Assembly (NCBI GenBank): GCA_028023455.1
Contig: JAQFVV010012509.1
Coordinates: forward strand, 2,728,001-2,792,000
From: Epiperipatus broadwayi
Taxonomy: Eukaryota; Onychophora; Udeonychophora; Euonychophora; Peripatidae
DNA: 64,000 nucleotides
Reading direction: 5' to 3'
Shown here in pieces: positions 37,901 to 49,645 of this stretch (its first letter is position 1; every line of letters begins with the position of its first letter). The notes beneath the pieces were generated by a model, which searched no databases, had not been told where the DNA came from, and was given only the letters and a program-made list of their open reading frames with translations. The translations under genes and the position numbers were made by a program.

Positions 37901-38880
37901 TCATCAATCTTCTTCTATAACCTTGATCTATACACTGTAATTGGTTATCAATAAAAAAATTCACCGAATCAACAAAAATTTAAAATGTTAACATAACTAA
38001 ATTGTTTATTACTATTATAATTAAATTATGTAGTTAAGATGAAATCTTGATTTAGTTGTAATATGCACTTCCACATTTGTTTAGCACAAATTTCAAATGG
38101 CATGAACAAATGCTGAAAGTCAATATCATTTCACATTAACAAGTAATAAACAACATCACTAATATAGCAGCATGAAAATGTATCAATATTATGTTTCATA
38201 GCAGTTATTTTATCTACCTATTTTTTAAAAACTTATTCAGTTGTTACAGTCACTATTAATCAAAGTATTTTTGATTCTTCTTTGAATTTTAAGTGTCTGC
38301 AAATTTATTGATTCTTCTAAGAATTTTATGTAACTGTAAATTTTTTCATAATAACGTGTGATTTTATATGTACTATGCATTATGAAATAGTCATAAAAAG
38401 GACCTTGCTGTTAAATGAAAGAAGACCATTTGATTCCTCTTTGAAATCTTAAAAACCTGAGCAAGGCAAATTTCAATATCCATTCTATACGTTCTTGTGC
38501 AAATAAAATTAATATGTGATTATTCATATGGTAATCAAACATAGATGGACTCACTAACATGAATCAGTTAATGCAGTGTGTTTACTGTTTTTTTACCTCT
38601 AAGTTTAAGATCACAAAATACCCATATGTCTTTCTTCTAAATTGTCTGATAGTTCTAAACTAAAACATCAGTTGAGATTACTTGAAGGCAAAGTGAAGGT
38701 GTAAGTTGAAGATCTTTTTTTAGATATTTATAATCAAAACTAAATTATAGGCTATATTCTCAGGAGGCTGTAAAGCCATCAGCTAAGAGAATGATTGATG
38801 ATCTAAAAACAATCCCCTGACTGCAGTGATGATGACCCTTTATTTAGCTATATACAAATGCAAATAATTTTTTAAGTGAA
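34960..38880. other. AT-rich intron, nothing recognised
   Basis: Nearly 4 kb of AT-rich intron. A 60-codon plus-strand frame at 36906-37088 lies in a slightly less AT-rich patch (36780-37090) but shows no known motif. Near 37400-37900 there are peptide-like patches on both strands without assignable similarity. I support no feature here. Confidence 0.4.
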
Positions 38881-41800
38881 AAAAGATTACATGAATAAGC
38901 CATTGTTGGATTTTACAAAGTTATGAAAAAAAGTGAAGAGATGACTATTTGAAAAATGGATATCTACTTTAGTATAAAAGCAAAAGTAGTGGAAATATAA
39001 GTGGGATTCATTAGGAATAAAAAGTAGAAAAACAACATTATGGAGATTGATGGTATATTAACCACAATGGAGAGATTAATTATTCAACTTACTAAAAGCA
39101 AATAAGTCCAATTGATGCTCCAACAAGTTATCATTACAATGAAGAAAGAAAGGATTTTTAAATGGAGATATAAAATATTTCTGATCACACCAAGCAATAT
39201 TTTAAAATTGTTATGGGAGAATTTAATGTTACAATTCTAAAATGTTGGCTGAAAATGTGGATAAATTTGGTTAAAGTGACAGAAATGTAAGAGGATATAG
39301 ACTTGAGGAATTTGTAAAAAAAGAAATATTATACATTATGAATTCTTTCTTTGATAAAAATGCACTGGAAATGTACATGGAACCATCAAATGAAAGTACA
39401 GCAGAATTGAAAAGCGATGTTTCATTTTTCCATTTTATAACAACTGAAGGGATTGAACGTGAGTCTTTTTCAATCCCTTCTCCCGCACCTCCGCACTAAC
39501 ATCTATCTGTCACATCGTAATAATCATAATAACTCACTGATTAATAATTTCCAAATTTTCCTTTTATACGTATTCGAAGGATTGACTTGGCATTATGTCA
39601 TCGATGTGATGATCCTTTCGCTGAGGTCCGATTTCCCGATGGATTTCTTTCATTGGCTATTTGTTTCTATTGTTTTCCTATCTGACCGATGTTTTTACAT
39701 TTAAATGCCCAAGGCTGGTTTGCATTTGACTAATTAAATTTATCATTTCCATTTCTGATTAATTAATCTGTTTTCCAAATCAAAGATAAATTTAAAGATA
39801 TAATTTTATCTCCAAATCTTTTTAAGTTTTTGTTTTTAAAATACCTTTTCTATTTTTAATACAGTTTTATTTTAATAATTTTTTTTATCTGGGCGATTTA
39901 ATATATACGAGTTTAAGATGATATTTAATTTCAATTTTTAATTCTTAAAGAAAATTTTTAAATGCGAACTTTTTAATTTACTTTCATGTTTAATAAATAT
40001 AAAAAAAAAACCAATGTAACGAACGTCTATGCTCGTTACAATTATGAATTCTTTCTTTGATAAAAATGCACTGGAAATGTACATGGAACAATCAAATGAA
40101 AGTACAGCAGAATTAGATATATTCTGATTAAGAGAAAATATATCCTTCAAGACTATAATGTGATCATTAATTAGTGAATAAAAAGACAGACTAATGCAAA
40201 ACTACAGAGACAAAAACTATCAAAAAAAGACAATGTTAACCATTTTTAAAATTCCTAATGTTCAAAACTATTCTAATGAATTTAAATTAGAATTTGCTAA
40301 TCATTTTAAAATAATGAAAAACTTAGAAGATGACATTGAGAACAATAAAAAGGTAACTGATACTCTGTTGTAAAAAAACCCCAAAAATAATTCACCAATG
40401 AACTTTCACCTCGGACGAGCTAATTTATGAAAGAAAGAAGGAATATAAAAACAATCAATTAAAAAAATCGAATATCTGTAAAATGTTACAAAAAAAGGTA
40501 ATAATGACATAAGATAATAGAGTAGTAAATTATTTCAGAAATAAGGGGAAAAAAAGATTTAATTACTACTAAAAAGAAAGACAACAAAAACAGACAGAAA
40601 TAGAGAATAAGAATGTAAAATAAGTGTTAAATATTTTAAAGGAAGAGGTGAGATGTGCAATTAAATCTATGAAGGGAAAAGCTCCACGAAATTATGAAAT
40701 TTTAAATGATGAAAAAATAGAAAAATTATTGGTAAAACTATATTTAAAATGTCGAAATGATAAAGATATACCAAATAATTCAAAGTATACAGTAGTAATA
40801 TTAATATTTAAGAAAAATGATAAAGAAAATATTAGAAATTTAGACTTATTTTATAAATAATCTTTACCTGGATAATTCCAATGCATTTACAGTAAACTTT
40901 GAATTCAAATAAAACCAAACCCAATTTGGATTTAAAAGTGGTTTTAACGCAGTGGAATACTTCCAAGTATTGAGAAAAGTTATAGAAGAATCAAACAATG
41001 AGTTGCCATTATGTTTTGAATTATAGATTATGAAAAGGCACTTTATTTTGTGAGTTTTTCAACAATGATTAAAGCTTTGGACCATCAATATAAAAACCCA
41101 GAATATTATCCTATTCTGAAGGATACTTATCAAAATGCAGCAGCTTTGATTAAATTACATGATAACACTAAGAAGAATGATATTAATAAAGATCTTCAAT
41201 AGTGTGACTTTTACAGCAGTTTTATGAGAAATAATTTATGGATTAAAATGAGAAGCCAAGAGAATAAAAATACTAGAGATTATTTAAGCCATCTGAATTT
41301 TGTAGATGATGTAGCTATTTTTGCAAGACTTCAGTGCTTCTGGAAATGTTGCAAGAATTATCAGATGAATAGAATAAAATAGGGCTAAAGATAAATACTA
41401 AAACACTAAAGTAATGTTCAATGGGTTTCCACGGAAGAAAATAAAGATTGATAATCATGAATTAAAAGAAGTCTTAATAATTATAAATAGCTTGATCAGA
41501 TTATTTATACAAATAAAAATATAATGGATGAATTTAATCATAGAATTAAACACAGACGGGAAGTTTTTTAACAGAAATAACTTAGAATTAAAAAGAAATA
41601 TGCCTACATGTTGAAAAAGGTTTCTAATTTCTAATAAATATATCTTACCAGTTTTTACTTATAGATTTGACATTTGGAATTTAATAGAAAAGCGTTGCAG
41701 AGACTTCAGACCACTCAATAAGATATGGAGAGATGTTGGGAGTAACAAGAAAGAATTGAAAGTGAAATAGTTGGGTGAGAAAACAAACAGATATCTGTGA

Positions 41801-42040
41801 CATCATTGAAATAATTAAGAAACTGAAATGGAACTGGGTGGGATACAATAGATGGATATTTGAAGTCTTAAATAGGGTCTCAAGAGATAGCAAAAGATGT
41901 AGAAAGAAAGATATATGTGAGATGAATAGATAAATAAGGAAGTTTTGTTGTTATGGGAAAATTACAAATTGAAGAAGCTGAATTAAACTTGAAGAGACAC
42001 TCATCCTGCAATGGATCGATAATGGTTAAAAATGATGACA
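38880..42040 (+). pseudogene. RTE-type LINE, near full-length but dead
   Basis: Plus-strand relic with RTE motifs in order. The endonuclease part runs at about 39170-39410 (IVMGEFN, RGYRLEEFVKKEILYIMNSF). The linker with EFKLEFANHFK is at about 40265, and fingers with EEVRCAIKSMKGKAP and VILIFKKNDKENI at 40640-40845. Palm relics follow at about 40920-41340 (GFKSGF, DYEKAL, then LNFVDDVAIFAR, where FADD has become FVDD). A C-terminal block is at about 41700-41850 (RLQTTQ, then TSLK/LRN and WNWVGY-like residues). The terminal tgcaatggatcgataatggt is near 42015. Many frameshifts and stops, plus the 632-bp insert at 39409-40040, make it non-functional. RTE placement is by motif order and the 3' ending. 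Confidence 0.7.
39335..40114. mobile_element. 632-bp insert flanked by 74-bp direct duplications
   Basis: Within the RTE relic, 39335-39408 and 40041-40114 are 74-bp direct repeats with a single difference (aaccatc against aacaatc). They bracket 39409-40040. The insert begins gaaaagcgatgtttc and soon has a hairpin, gaagggattgaa...ttcaatcccttc. It ends with another, gtaacga...tcgttac, directly against the right duplication. It is less AT-rich in its left half and contains no transposase. A 74-bp target duplication is far longer than LTR or hAT elements make; LINE-machinery insertions can produce such lengths. Confidence 0.7.
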
Positions 42041-42220
42041 TTATAAGATAACACATTTTAATAAATCATATATGCTCAAATACAACAATTAGTTTTAAAA
42101 AAAAACCCACATTTCCAACTTCTAAATTGAAAGCTCTTTTTCCTTTTCAGTAACATTAGCACAAATTAAAAAATTACTCAAATATATTGATTTTTTAATC
42201 ATAATAATTAGCTATCTTAC

Positions 42221-42351
42221 CGTTCTCTTTCAGAATTAGTACCATGATATTCTGATAATAATGACGGGCGTCGCCTATTTTGACTTGTGGATGAATGTTC
42301 AATTTCTCTAAATCTTTCTCTTGCATAATCATTCTGACTTTGACGTTCACC
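42221..42351 (-). CDS. NCOR1/2-like corepressor, internal exon (RRRPSLLSEY box)
   Basis: Minus-strand exon of 131 nt. The 3' splice site is ttattctag before 42351 and the donor gtaag begins at 42220. It starts in phase 0, matching the phase-0 end of the 54158 exon, and ends with two bases (CG) that join the first G of the 9166 exon. The peptide runs GERQSQNDYARERFREIEHS, then STSQNRRRPSLLSEYHGTNS and ERER. RRRPSLLSEF is a signature near the N-terminus of vertebrate NCOR1 and NCOR2, and the following region there is likewise Arg/Glu-rich. This match is the main reason for naming the gene. Flanking introns are about 11.8 kb upstream and 33 kb downstream. Confidence 0.82.
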
Positions 42352-42359
42352 CTAGAATA

Positions 42360-43850
42360 AAATTATAAACATCAATTAAAATAAAACAATTTCAACTATA
42401 ACTTATGATTTCAACAAATAACATTTTTCAAAAAATTAGAAAAGCACTAATAAACCAGTTTTCAATTAATCAGTACTTTAGCTTATCAGTTAATTTCTGA
42501 TTAATCTCTTGACATAAGAGATTTATATGATTAGTGCATTCTATATCTATCTAAGAGGATCAAGGGAAAGATTTTAAGTGCAGATGACATTAAAAAAGTC
42601 AATAGTTTCTATAATGTTAGCTCAATCCAAATAATATCAATGACAATTTGAGATTTAAAAAAACAAAAAAAAATAGTTTTTATTAGTTTTTTATGATACA
42701 GTATAGATAAAATTCCACAAAATAGAGCATTTTATTGTTACAAATTATTGAAATCTCCTTAACTTGACATATTTTATTTAGCAATGGAATATGGTCAATC
42801 TTGGTTAGATAATAAAATAATCAATATCTGATAGAGAATTAAATCAGTTCATTTCTCTCAAAACTATGTAAAAATGAAACACTGTGATTTTTTTTTTTGG
42901 ACACACTGTTATTTTTAAGTTTTACTCAAAGTTTGCAAGTAAGTAATAATCCATCCCAGATGATGCATTCATAATTAAAATTAGTCCTCTATGGCCAGTT
43001 GACAGGAGAAAAATATATTTGATTTCTGTAAATTCTACCTGGTAATATATAGAGAAAAGAAATAATAAATAAATAATGTAATTTTTTTAAAAAAAAAAAG
43101 CCTGCACACACACATATATACATTCTAATGATTTTAACAAGCTCATAAATAAACTACAATAATTCGTATGTCAGATTCCTCAAAAATCATTTTAATAAAA
43201 CTGTAAATAACATTTATTTTCTTGTATCAATACTAATCTATTTATTAGATAAAAAAAAAAGGGGGCATTTTTTATTTGATACTTGTAAGTTTATTTAAAT
43301 AATTTATCAGGAACGTGACTTGTAGTAATATTTTTTAGTCTTAGTTGTTCTGAGAACAGGTCTATAAAAATTAGATATATTTTTTTCACATACATAACAG
43401 TAAAATAACAATTAAAAATATTCAATTCTAATTTTTGTTTGATAAGAAGCCCATGAAAATCGATATAAATTAGAACTAAAACTATTTCCAAGCATGAGCA
43501 TCCCATTCTTTTATTTGGAAAAAGTAATTTTTTTATTTTTTAGTGCATTTACCTGGATTAAAGCATTGTTTAAAATTTTTTTTAAACATTTTTTATTATC
43601 TACTTTTTAGTTTTATATATGTAACACAAAATTATCAGAATTAGTTTTCAATAAATCATTTAGTTTTAAAGCACAAGGAGTGCTGCAAGACACTGCTAGC
43701 ATCAATGTTACATCTAAAATTAAAATGAATTTTTCACTAATTTTTTGTTAAAATTATTTGCAAACTCTAAAAAAAGTGTATTGTCATCAGAAAGCATATG
43801 CATGCAAAGTTCCACCTAGATTGGAAATGGGTCAAAATTGACAGATGCAG
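42360..43850. other. AT-rich intron, nothing recognised
   Basis: Intron between the 54158 and 42351 exons. AT-rich with A/T homopolymers; no element or frame with a recognisable motif. Confidence 0.45.
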
Positions 43851-43856
43851 ATGATG

Positions 43857-43924
43857 GCGCTTAATAAATCCCTATCCAGTCCATGTCCTGTCCAATATCC
43901 CAATAGATAGGGATTTATTAAGCA
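43857..43924. repeat. Short perfect hairpin repeat
   Basis: gcttaataaatccctatc and gatagggatttattaagc are exact reverse complements separated by about 30 bp. The aatccctatc block also occurs in the foldback family at 14590 and 25110 and near 23345, so this may be a related short derivative. Confidence 0.65.
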
Positions 43925-44101
43925 CTATCACTTACATCTATTAATTAATAGAGCTTGCAACATGTGGCATAGCTGTGGTGAAAGAAAAAGTATGGTATTG
44001 AAACAAAATTGAATAAACTGAAATCATATGATAGAGTAATAATATTTTATTTCTTTTAAAATATTAGATTCAATTAACGAATATTTTACTGTATTATTTA
44101 C

Positions 44102-44203
44102 AGTAATTCCCATTTTAATGATTGCATTGTGATATTGATTTATTCTTATACATGTATATGAATAAATAAATATCACAATGCAATCATTAAAATGGGAATT
44201 ACT
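44102..44203. repeat. Near-perfect 43-bp inverted repeat
   Basis: Arms 44102-44144 (agtaattcccattttaatga start) and 44161-44203 (cattaaaatgggaattact end) are almost exactly reverse-complementary, with a 16-bp spacer that is itself near-palindromic (ttatacatgtatatg). Little decay suggests a young element. Confidence 0.85.
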
Positions 44204-44329
44204 AATTAATTGTTCAGTATAACATCAATGTAATCACCTTCAATAAATTCAACATTCTTCTACTAATGTGAATCTCCTTAAACTTTCTGGTTTTATAATG
44301 GTTCTTGATAAAATGGATTTTAAACATTT

Positions 44330-45850
44330 TATTGAAAATAGTTCACATAATATTATCATCATTTCCAATGTTGGTCCTGTATTAATTTCCAGAACTTTCT
44401 ATATCATTTGCATTTATAGGAGATTTCAATTGCCATAAGTAATGTTTGAGATACGCAACTTTTAGAAAGATTAATTTATATTAGAGGAATATTATAAGAG
44501 AGAAGCTTGTATCTCTGCTCTAATGATACATTTTTCTTGTTCTATCCATCTTGGGTTTGATATTTAGGATTTGCAATCTCATAAGCAGTGACCATGATAA
44601 TTGTTTTAGGTATTCTTCCAAAATTACCAAGCTTATGAAAACATGATCAGGACATACAATTAGATCATATAAAGTTTTGTTTTTCCATGGGTCTCTTCAT
44701 TTTTCATCATTACCTGCTAATCTATTAATATCAGATCATTTTCCCTATAGCCAACATAAATCAAGTCTAATCATTCTTGAAATTCAGCATGCCCACAATG
44801 CCTCAAGATAGAAAGGAATAAAAGCTAACTAGTATCAATATGTTGGATATCTTTAATGAAATTTGAATAAAATCCTATTCCTTTCGTATTACTATAACAG
44901 ATTTAACAAACTCATAATAACAGCAGTGGTAAGATTCCATTTTTCAGGAATACTGAAAGCAGTTCATTCTAGGTGGGAACAAAATTTAACTGTTCTTTAT
45001 AGCTAATATTGTCTACCAAAGACCTGAAAATGCTGACAAATTTATAAAGACTCTGGATAAGGGAAAGGAAAAAGAATATAGAAAAACAAAACTTTATAAA
45101 TTCCAAGTGTAAGACTTGGTCACTTCTGGTTTTAAAAATATCTCTTAAAAGAATTACAACTATCACTGTGAATGAAACTGCCAATTTTATGTATGACTGC
45201 ATGATTGACATAACAAGAAAATTTTCATTAGTGTAGAATTACAAGCTTCTTTTACAATGTTCCACTAATATCAACCTAATAAAATCAGTGGATAGTGATG
45301 AACTTGAACTTGCTAATGATTATTTTAAACCAATAAAGGTCTCATAAATAGGTAGCATATTTCAAGAAATTATAAAAAATAAATAAATTAAGATCTAAAG
45401 TTAAATTGTGGTTAGCATAACTTTACCAAAAATTTGCATGAACACAAAACTACAGCTGTCTTAAAACCAAATAATTTCAACAATGATCTAAAAATTATTG
45501 TCTGATAACATTATTGTATATTCAAGTATTGGGGGAGTTATAGAAAAAATCAATAAATACAAGTTGCCATTATGCTTAGATTATTAGATTATGAAAAGGC
45601 TTTTGATTCTAAAATATTTCCATTATAATTAAAGTTTTAGCCCATCGACATTTATACCCAGGATATTGCCATACTAATGAAGAATATTTATCAAGTTGTA
45701 ACAGCAATGCTAAGAAAAATGACATTAATAAAAAATTTTAGTATGATTCATATCTCCAAAATATTTTAAAGCAATTTTATAAGTATTTTGTGGATTAAAA
45801 TGTGAGACTATGAATAGAATAAAAATGACATAATTTTTTAATGCAATAAT
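44330..45850 (+). pseudogene. LINE relics (endonuclease-like, then RTE-like RT)
   Basis: Near 44400 a plus frame reads SISFAFIGDFNCHK; FxGDFNxH is an apurinic-type endonuclease motif in non-LTR elements. LISDHFPY near 44735 fits the later SDHxP motif. From about 45530 the relic reads KYKLPLCLDY and YEKAFDS, the RTE palm block, then a RTE-like stretch ending near 45840. Stops and frameshifts abound. It could be one decayed element or two neighbours; motif spacing suggests two clades are mixed. Confidence 0.4.
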
Positions 45851-46130
45851 TAATTGTTTAAATGTTTATTTTTTTAACCGATTTTATAAAAAGCTATACA
45901 ATGCCTATAAAATTATATTTAATAAAGTTGGTAATATAACTAGTTGAATTAAAAATAAATCATAAATAATTTTTATAAGGTACCATTCTAATTACCAGCT
46001 ATTTTATTCCTGAAAACAGAAAAAAAAAAAAAATTTTTCAACTGAGAGATCTATCAGATTATTTTTACATTTTTACAAAACTAATATAATAAAACAAATT
46101 TTTATTTACTTAAAAAAACTTATTAAATAT

Positions 46131-46269
46131 ATTATTCTTCACGTATAAAGTTTGATAAACAGTACGCTAAAATTCAAAAAACATTAATCACAAAAAATTA
46201 TCTGCCAAATGCTTTCGGTACCGTGATTAATGCTACTCTGTTTATCACACTTTATACATGAGGAATAAT
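46131..46269. repeat. Hairpin (MITE-like) element
   Basis: Left arm 46131-46173 (attattcttcacgtataaag) is inverted with the right arm 46223-46269 (cactttatacatgaggaata). Inner blocks acattaatcac and gtgattaatgc also pair. The spacer carries tttcggtaccg. Confidence 0.7.
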
Positions 46270-47386
46270 TTTCATTATCTGACAGAGTTTTTGTATTATT
46301 TATTAAATATATATAAAATGTTAACAAAGAACATTAATATTTTTTTATCAAGAGTTTTGATTATGAGTATATTGATTGTCACTGTGTTGGTCTTTTGAGA
46401 ATTTAATCTTTAAAGAAGTTGATCTTTCAAAAATTGATAGTCTAGGACATTTATTGTTCTAAATAAAATTAAGAAATGCATATTAGTGTTAGTTTGCATG
46501 CCAATATATATAGAAAATTCAGAGGAAAGTAAATAAAAATCATACGTAGAGAAGTTTTGTTTTCCATAACTGCAGATCATAATCTAATTCCAAAGCTTTT
46601 GAGTTGAAAATTTATTTTTAGACATAAAATGTGAGCACACACTAAGAATAAAAACAATTTATTATTAGATGAAAGTGAATAATGTCAGATCTTATACACA
46701 TCTGTAAAACAAGATGAGTGGATTGTGAAATTAAAAAGGAAAAGAAAATGAGAAATGATTGGGAACAAAAGTAGATTTACATGTAACTCGAGATCCTAAA
46801 AGAAAATCATATAAACTAATATGATAAATGATCAGTTGATGAAGAGTTTAAAAGCTACTTGCCAAAAATTAAAGAATTAAGTGAAAGATTGGTAAGTTTG
46901 TGCAAAAAAAAAAAGAGCCAATAATAAAAACATGATTTAAATGTTATAAGAGAATTTTTATTACATGGAAAACTCTAGGTAATAACAAGAGATTTCAATT
47001 AGATTATATATTAGTTCAGAACATATTCAAAATCAATATTAAAAATATATATACATTCACATTCTGGAGCTGACATTGATTCAAATCACAATTTAAAAGT
47101 GGCAGAAATGAAAATCTAAGTAAACAAAAATAAATAAAATATTAATCAAGCAAAGAAAGACCTACAATTTTTTTTTTAAATTTTAAAAAAACAAACAAAC
47201 AGCAAAATAACTGATAATGGATGAAAGGTGGAAAATATTTATAAAAATCTCAGGAAACTGAATAAATAAATGATAAAATATGTAATAGTTTATAAAAGGT
47301 TAAATAAAAAATAATATATATTTTTTTAAAAAAACATTTTTAATCACATAAATATGCTCTAAAAATTAAAATTTCCCTAGCTTTCA

Positions 47387-47499
47387 CAGTATTCTTGATA
47401 TTATGCAATCAAAATAAAAATGTGCAGCAGTCATGGTCAAAAAACTAAGAATATTTCTAATCATGCATTTATTTTGGTTGCATAATATTAAGAATACTG
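47387..47499. repeat. Hairpin (MITE-like) element
   Basis: cagtattcttgatattatgc at the left and gcataatattaagaatactg at the right are reverse complements apart from one mismatch. Inner bases aatcaaaataaaaatg and catttattttggtt also pair. Confidence 0.75.
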
Positions 47500-48187
47500 A
47501 AAAAAGATGACAAAAAAATTATTTTTCATTTTTCAGCGCATTTTTTTCATTTCTTAGTTCATTTACGTGAATAAAAAGTGTTATTCTAAAAAAGTAAATA
47601 AAAAATTTCTCTGTTAGGCAGACAAAAAGAACCAAGTTAAATAAAAGCTTATAACTCAGTCTAGATTAATAATGAGCTGAATAATAAAATGGGTGATAAG
47701 AAAATGGAAGATTATAAATTATATAGCAATAAAAATATGTATACAAAAGTTAACTATAAATTGAAACATGCAACACCAAACAAAATTGGACAAAAATAGT
47801 TAAAAATAATAAAAAAATCGAATTTATAAATAAAGGTACTCTGATAACTTAATTTATAGTAAAATATGTTACTTTAGGAGATAAAATCAGAATCATAAAA
47901 ATATAATATTAACAGAAGCAAAAACAAACAAAAAATGGATGCAATGAAAGAAAAAAAATACAAAATAACTAACCATTTGTAGTAATAGAATAAAAAAAAA
48001 AAGGAGATAAGTAAAAATAAAATGGATTGTGTATTAATGAAAAGATAATATTGTAAAAAGCTATAACAAACATTAATGTATAAAGATTTTGTTATTTTAA
48101 TATAAACTGAGCACTGATTATATATATATGTGGGAGATAATAATCTGGACCAACTGATGAGTGCTGGTTTAGCACAAAATATGTATA

Positions 48188-48300
48188 TTGGTGATTATTT
48201 ATCTTTTCTACATGTGTGTGGTCATGGGTAACAGTAGTATGAGAAAGTATGAATAGTTGAAGGTTTGAAAGTCTGAGTTCAAATTCTCTATATTTAGAAT
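48188..48300 (+). repeat. tRNA-derived SINE, diverged copy
   Basis: The block ttatcttttctacatgtgtg, then agtctgagttcaaattctct, matches the better-preserved SINE at 57937-58060 in the same order and orientation. The box B-like GAGTTCAAATTC is one step off the tRNA consensus. No clear target duplication. Confidence 0.55.
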
Positions 48301-48348
48301 TAAGTTACAGGTATAAGAATGCCTGCATTTTCTTCTTATTTCTCATTA

Positions 48349-48500
48349 TAAGCAGCAGCAGCAATAATAATAATAATAATAATAATTCAATTCAATTCAA
48401 TTCTTTATTTAATGTACATATCAACAGCATTTAGCCAATTATAGATTGCACAGTAATTTCATTATCATATACAAATCTAAATAAGCATTAAAAATACAAA
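48349..48500 (-). repeat. LINE 3' end with (ATTGA)n tail
   Basis: Plus strand shows agcagcagcag, an (aat)n run, then attcaattcaattcaattc and tttatttaatgtacatatca. Read on the minus strand this is a short 3' untranslated end followed by an (ATTGA) microsatellite tail, as in CR1/L2-type LINEs. Only about 120 bp remain. Confidence 0.4.
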
Positions 48501-48502
48501 AT

Positions 48503-48816
<314 letters not shown>

Positions 48817-48931
48817 TTATTTATTTTTATTTATTTATTTATTCATCATGAAACAAACAATAAATGTATAATACAGTGAGATAAATTCCATACAAGAAAA
48901 ATCTTGTGTGAGGAATTTAAATGTAACAACT

Positions 48932-49645
48932 AAAAACACTAATAACATACAAAAACCAAAAAAAAAAAAAAGTATAAATATAACAAAATATTAAAATCAC
49001 ATAGATATTGCATTTGGCAATTCAATCACAGTAATAAATAATTACATCATAACATATAATATAAACAAAAAAAATAAATAAAATAAAATAAAACTAATGT
49101 TTAGCATAATATAACCAGTGCCATAAATGCTTTTTAAAAATCAAATAAGATAGTATTCATTAAATTCACAGAACAATCTCTTATAAATACATATTAAATA
49201 ATTTAGGACCATTATAACTAAATTGCTTCCTACTGGATGTTTTAAGAAAATTAGGTAAAGCTAACTGATATTTAGTAGATAAACGAGTATTTACTAAAAA
49301 ACACTAATAAAATACAAAAAAAATATATATATATAACATAAAATATTAAAATTATACAGAGATTACATTTGGAAATTCAATAACAGTAGTAAATAATTAC
49401 AACATAACATACAGTATAAACAAAAATAAAATAAACAAAATAAAACTAATGCTTAGCATAATATAACCAGTGCCATAAATGCTTTTTAAAAATCAAATAA
49501 CTAGTGCTCATTAAATTCACAGAACAATCTCTTATAAACATATTAAATAATTTAGGACCATTATAACTAAATTGCTTCCTACTAGATGTTTTAAGAAAAT
49601 TAGGTAAAGCTAGCTGATATTTAGTAGATAAACGAGTATTTATAA
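48932..49645 (-). repeat. Tandem duplication of the LINE 3' end (2 x about 355 bp)
   Basis: 48932-49295 and 49296-49645 are direct repeats. Both contain aaaaacactaataa, ataaccagtgccataaatgc, ttgcttcctactgg/agatg and gataaacgagtattta. The outer copy (lower coordinates) has diverged a little more and includes the extra segment aagatagta. The duplication takes in the last 60 codons or so of the RT frame. Confidence 0.85.

Larger units (their letters stand above)
45850..48180. other. AT-rich intron with hairpin elements
   Basis: AT-rich, A-rich on the plus strand between 46600 and 48050. Contains two hairpin elements (46131-46269 and 47387-47499). The A-rich part may be decayed plus-strand LINE sequence but I could not find ordered motifs. 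Confidence 0.4.
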
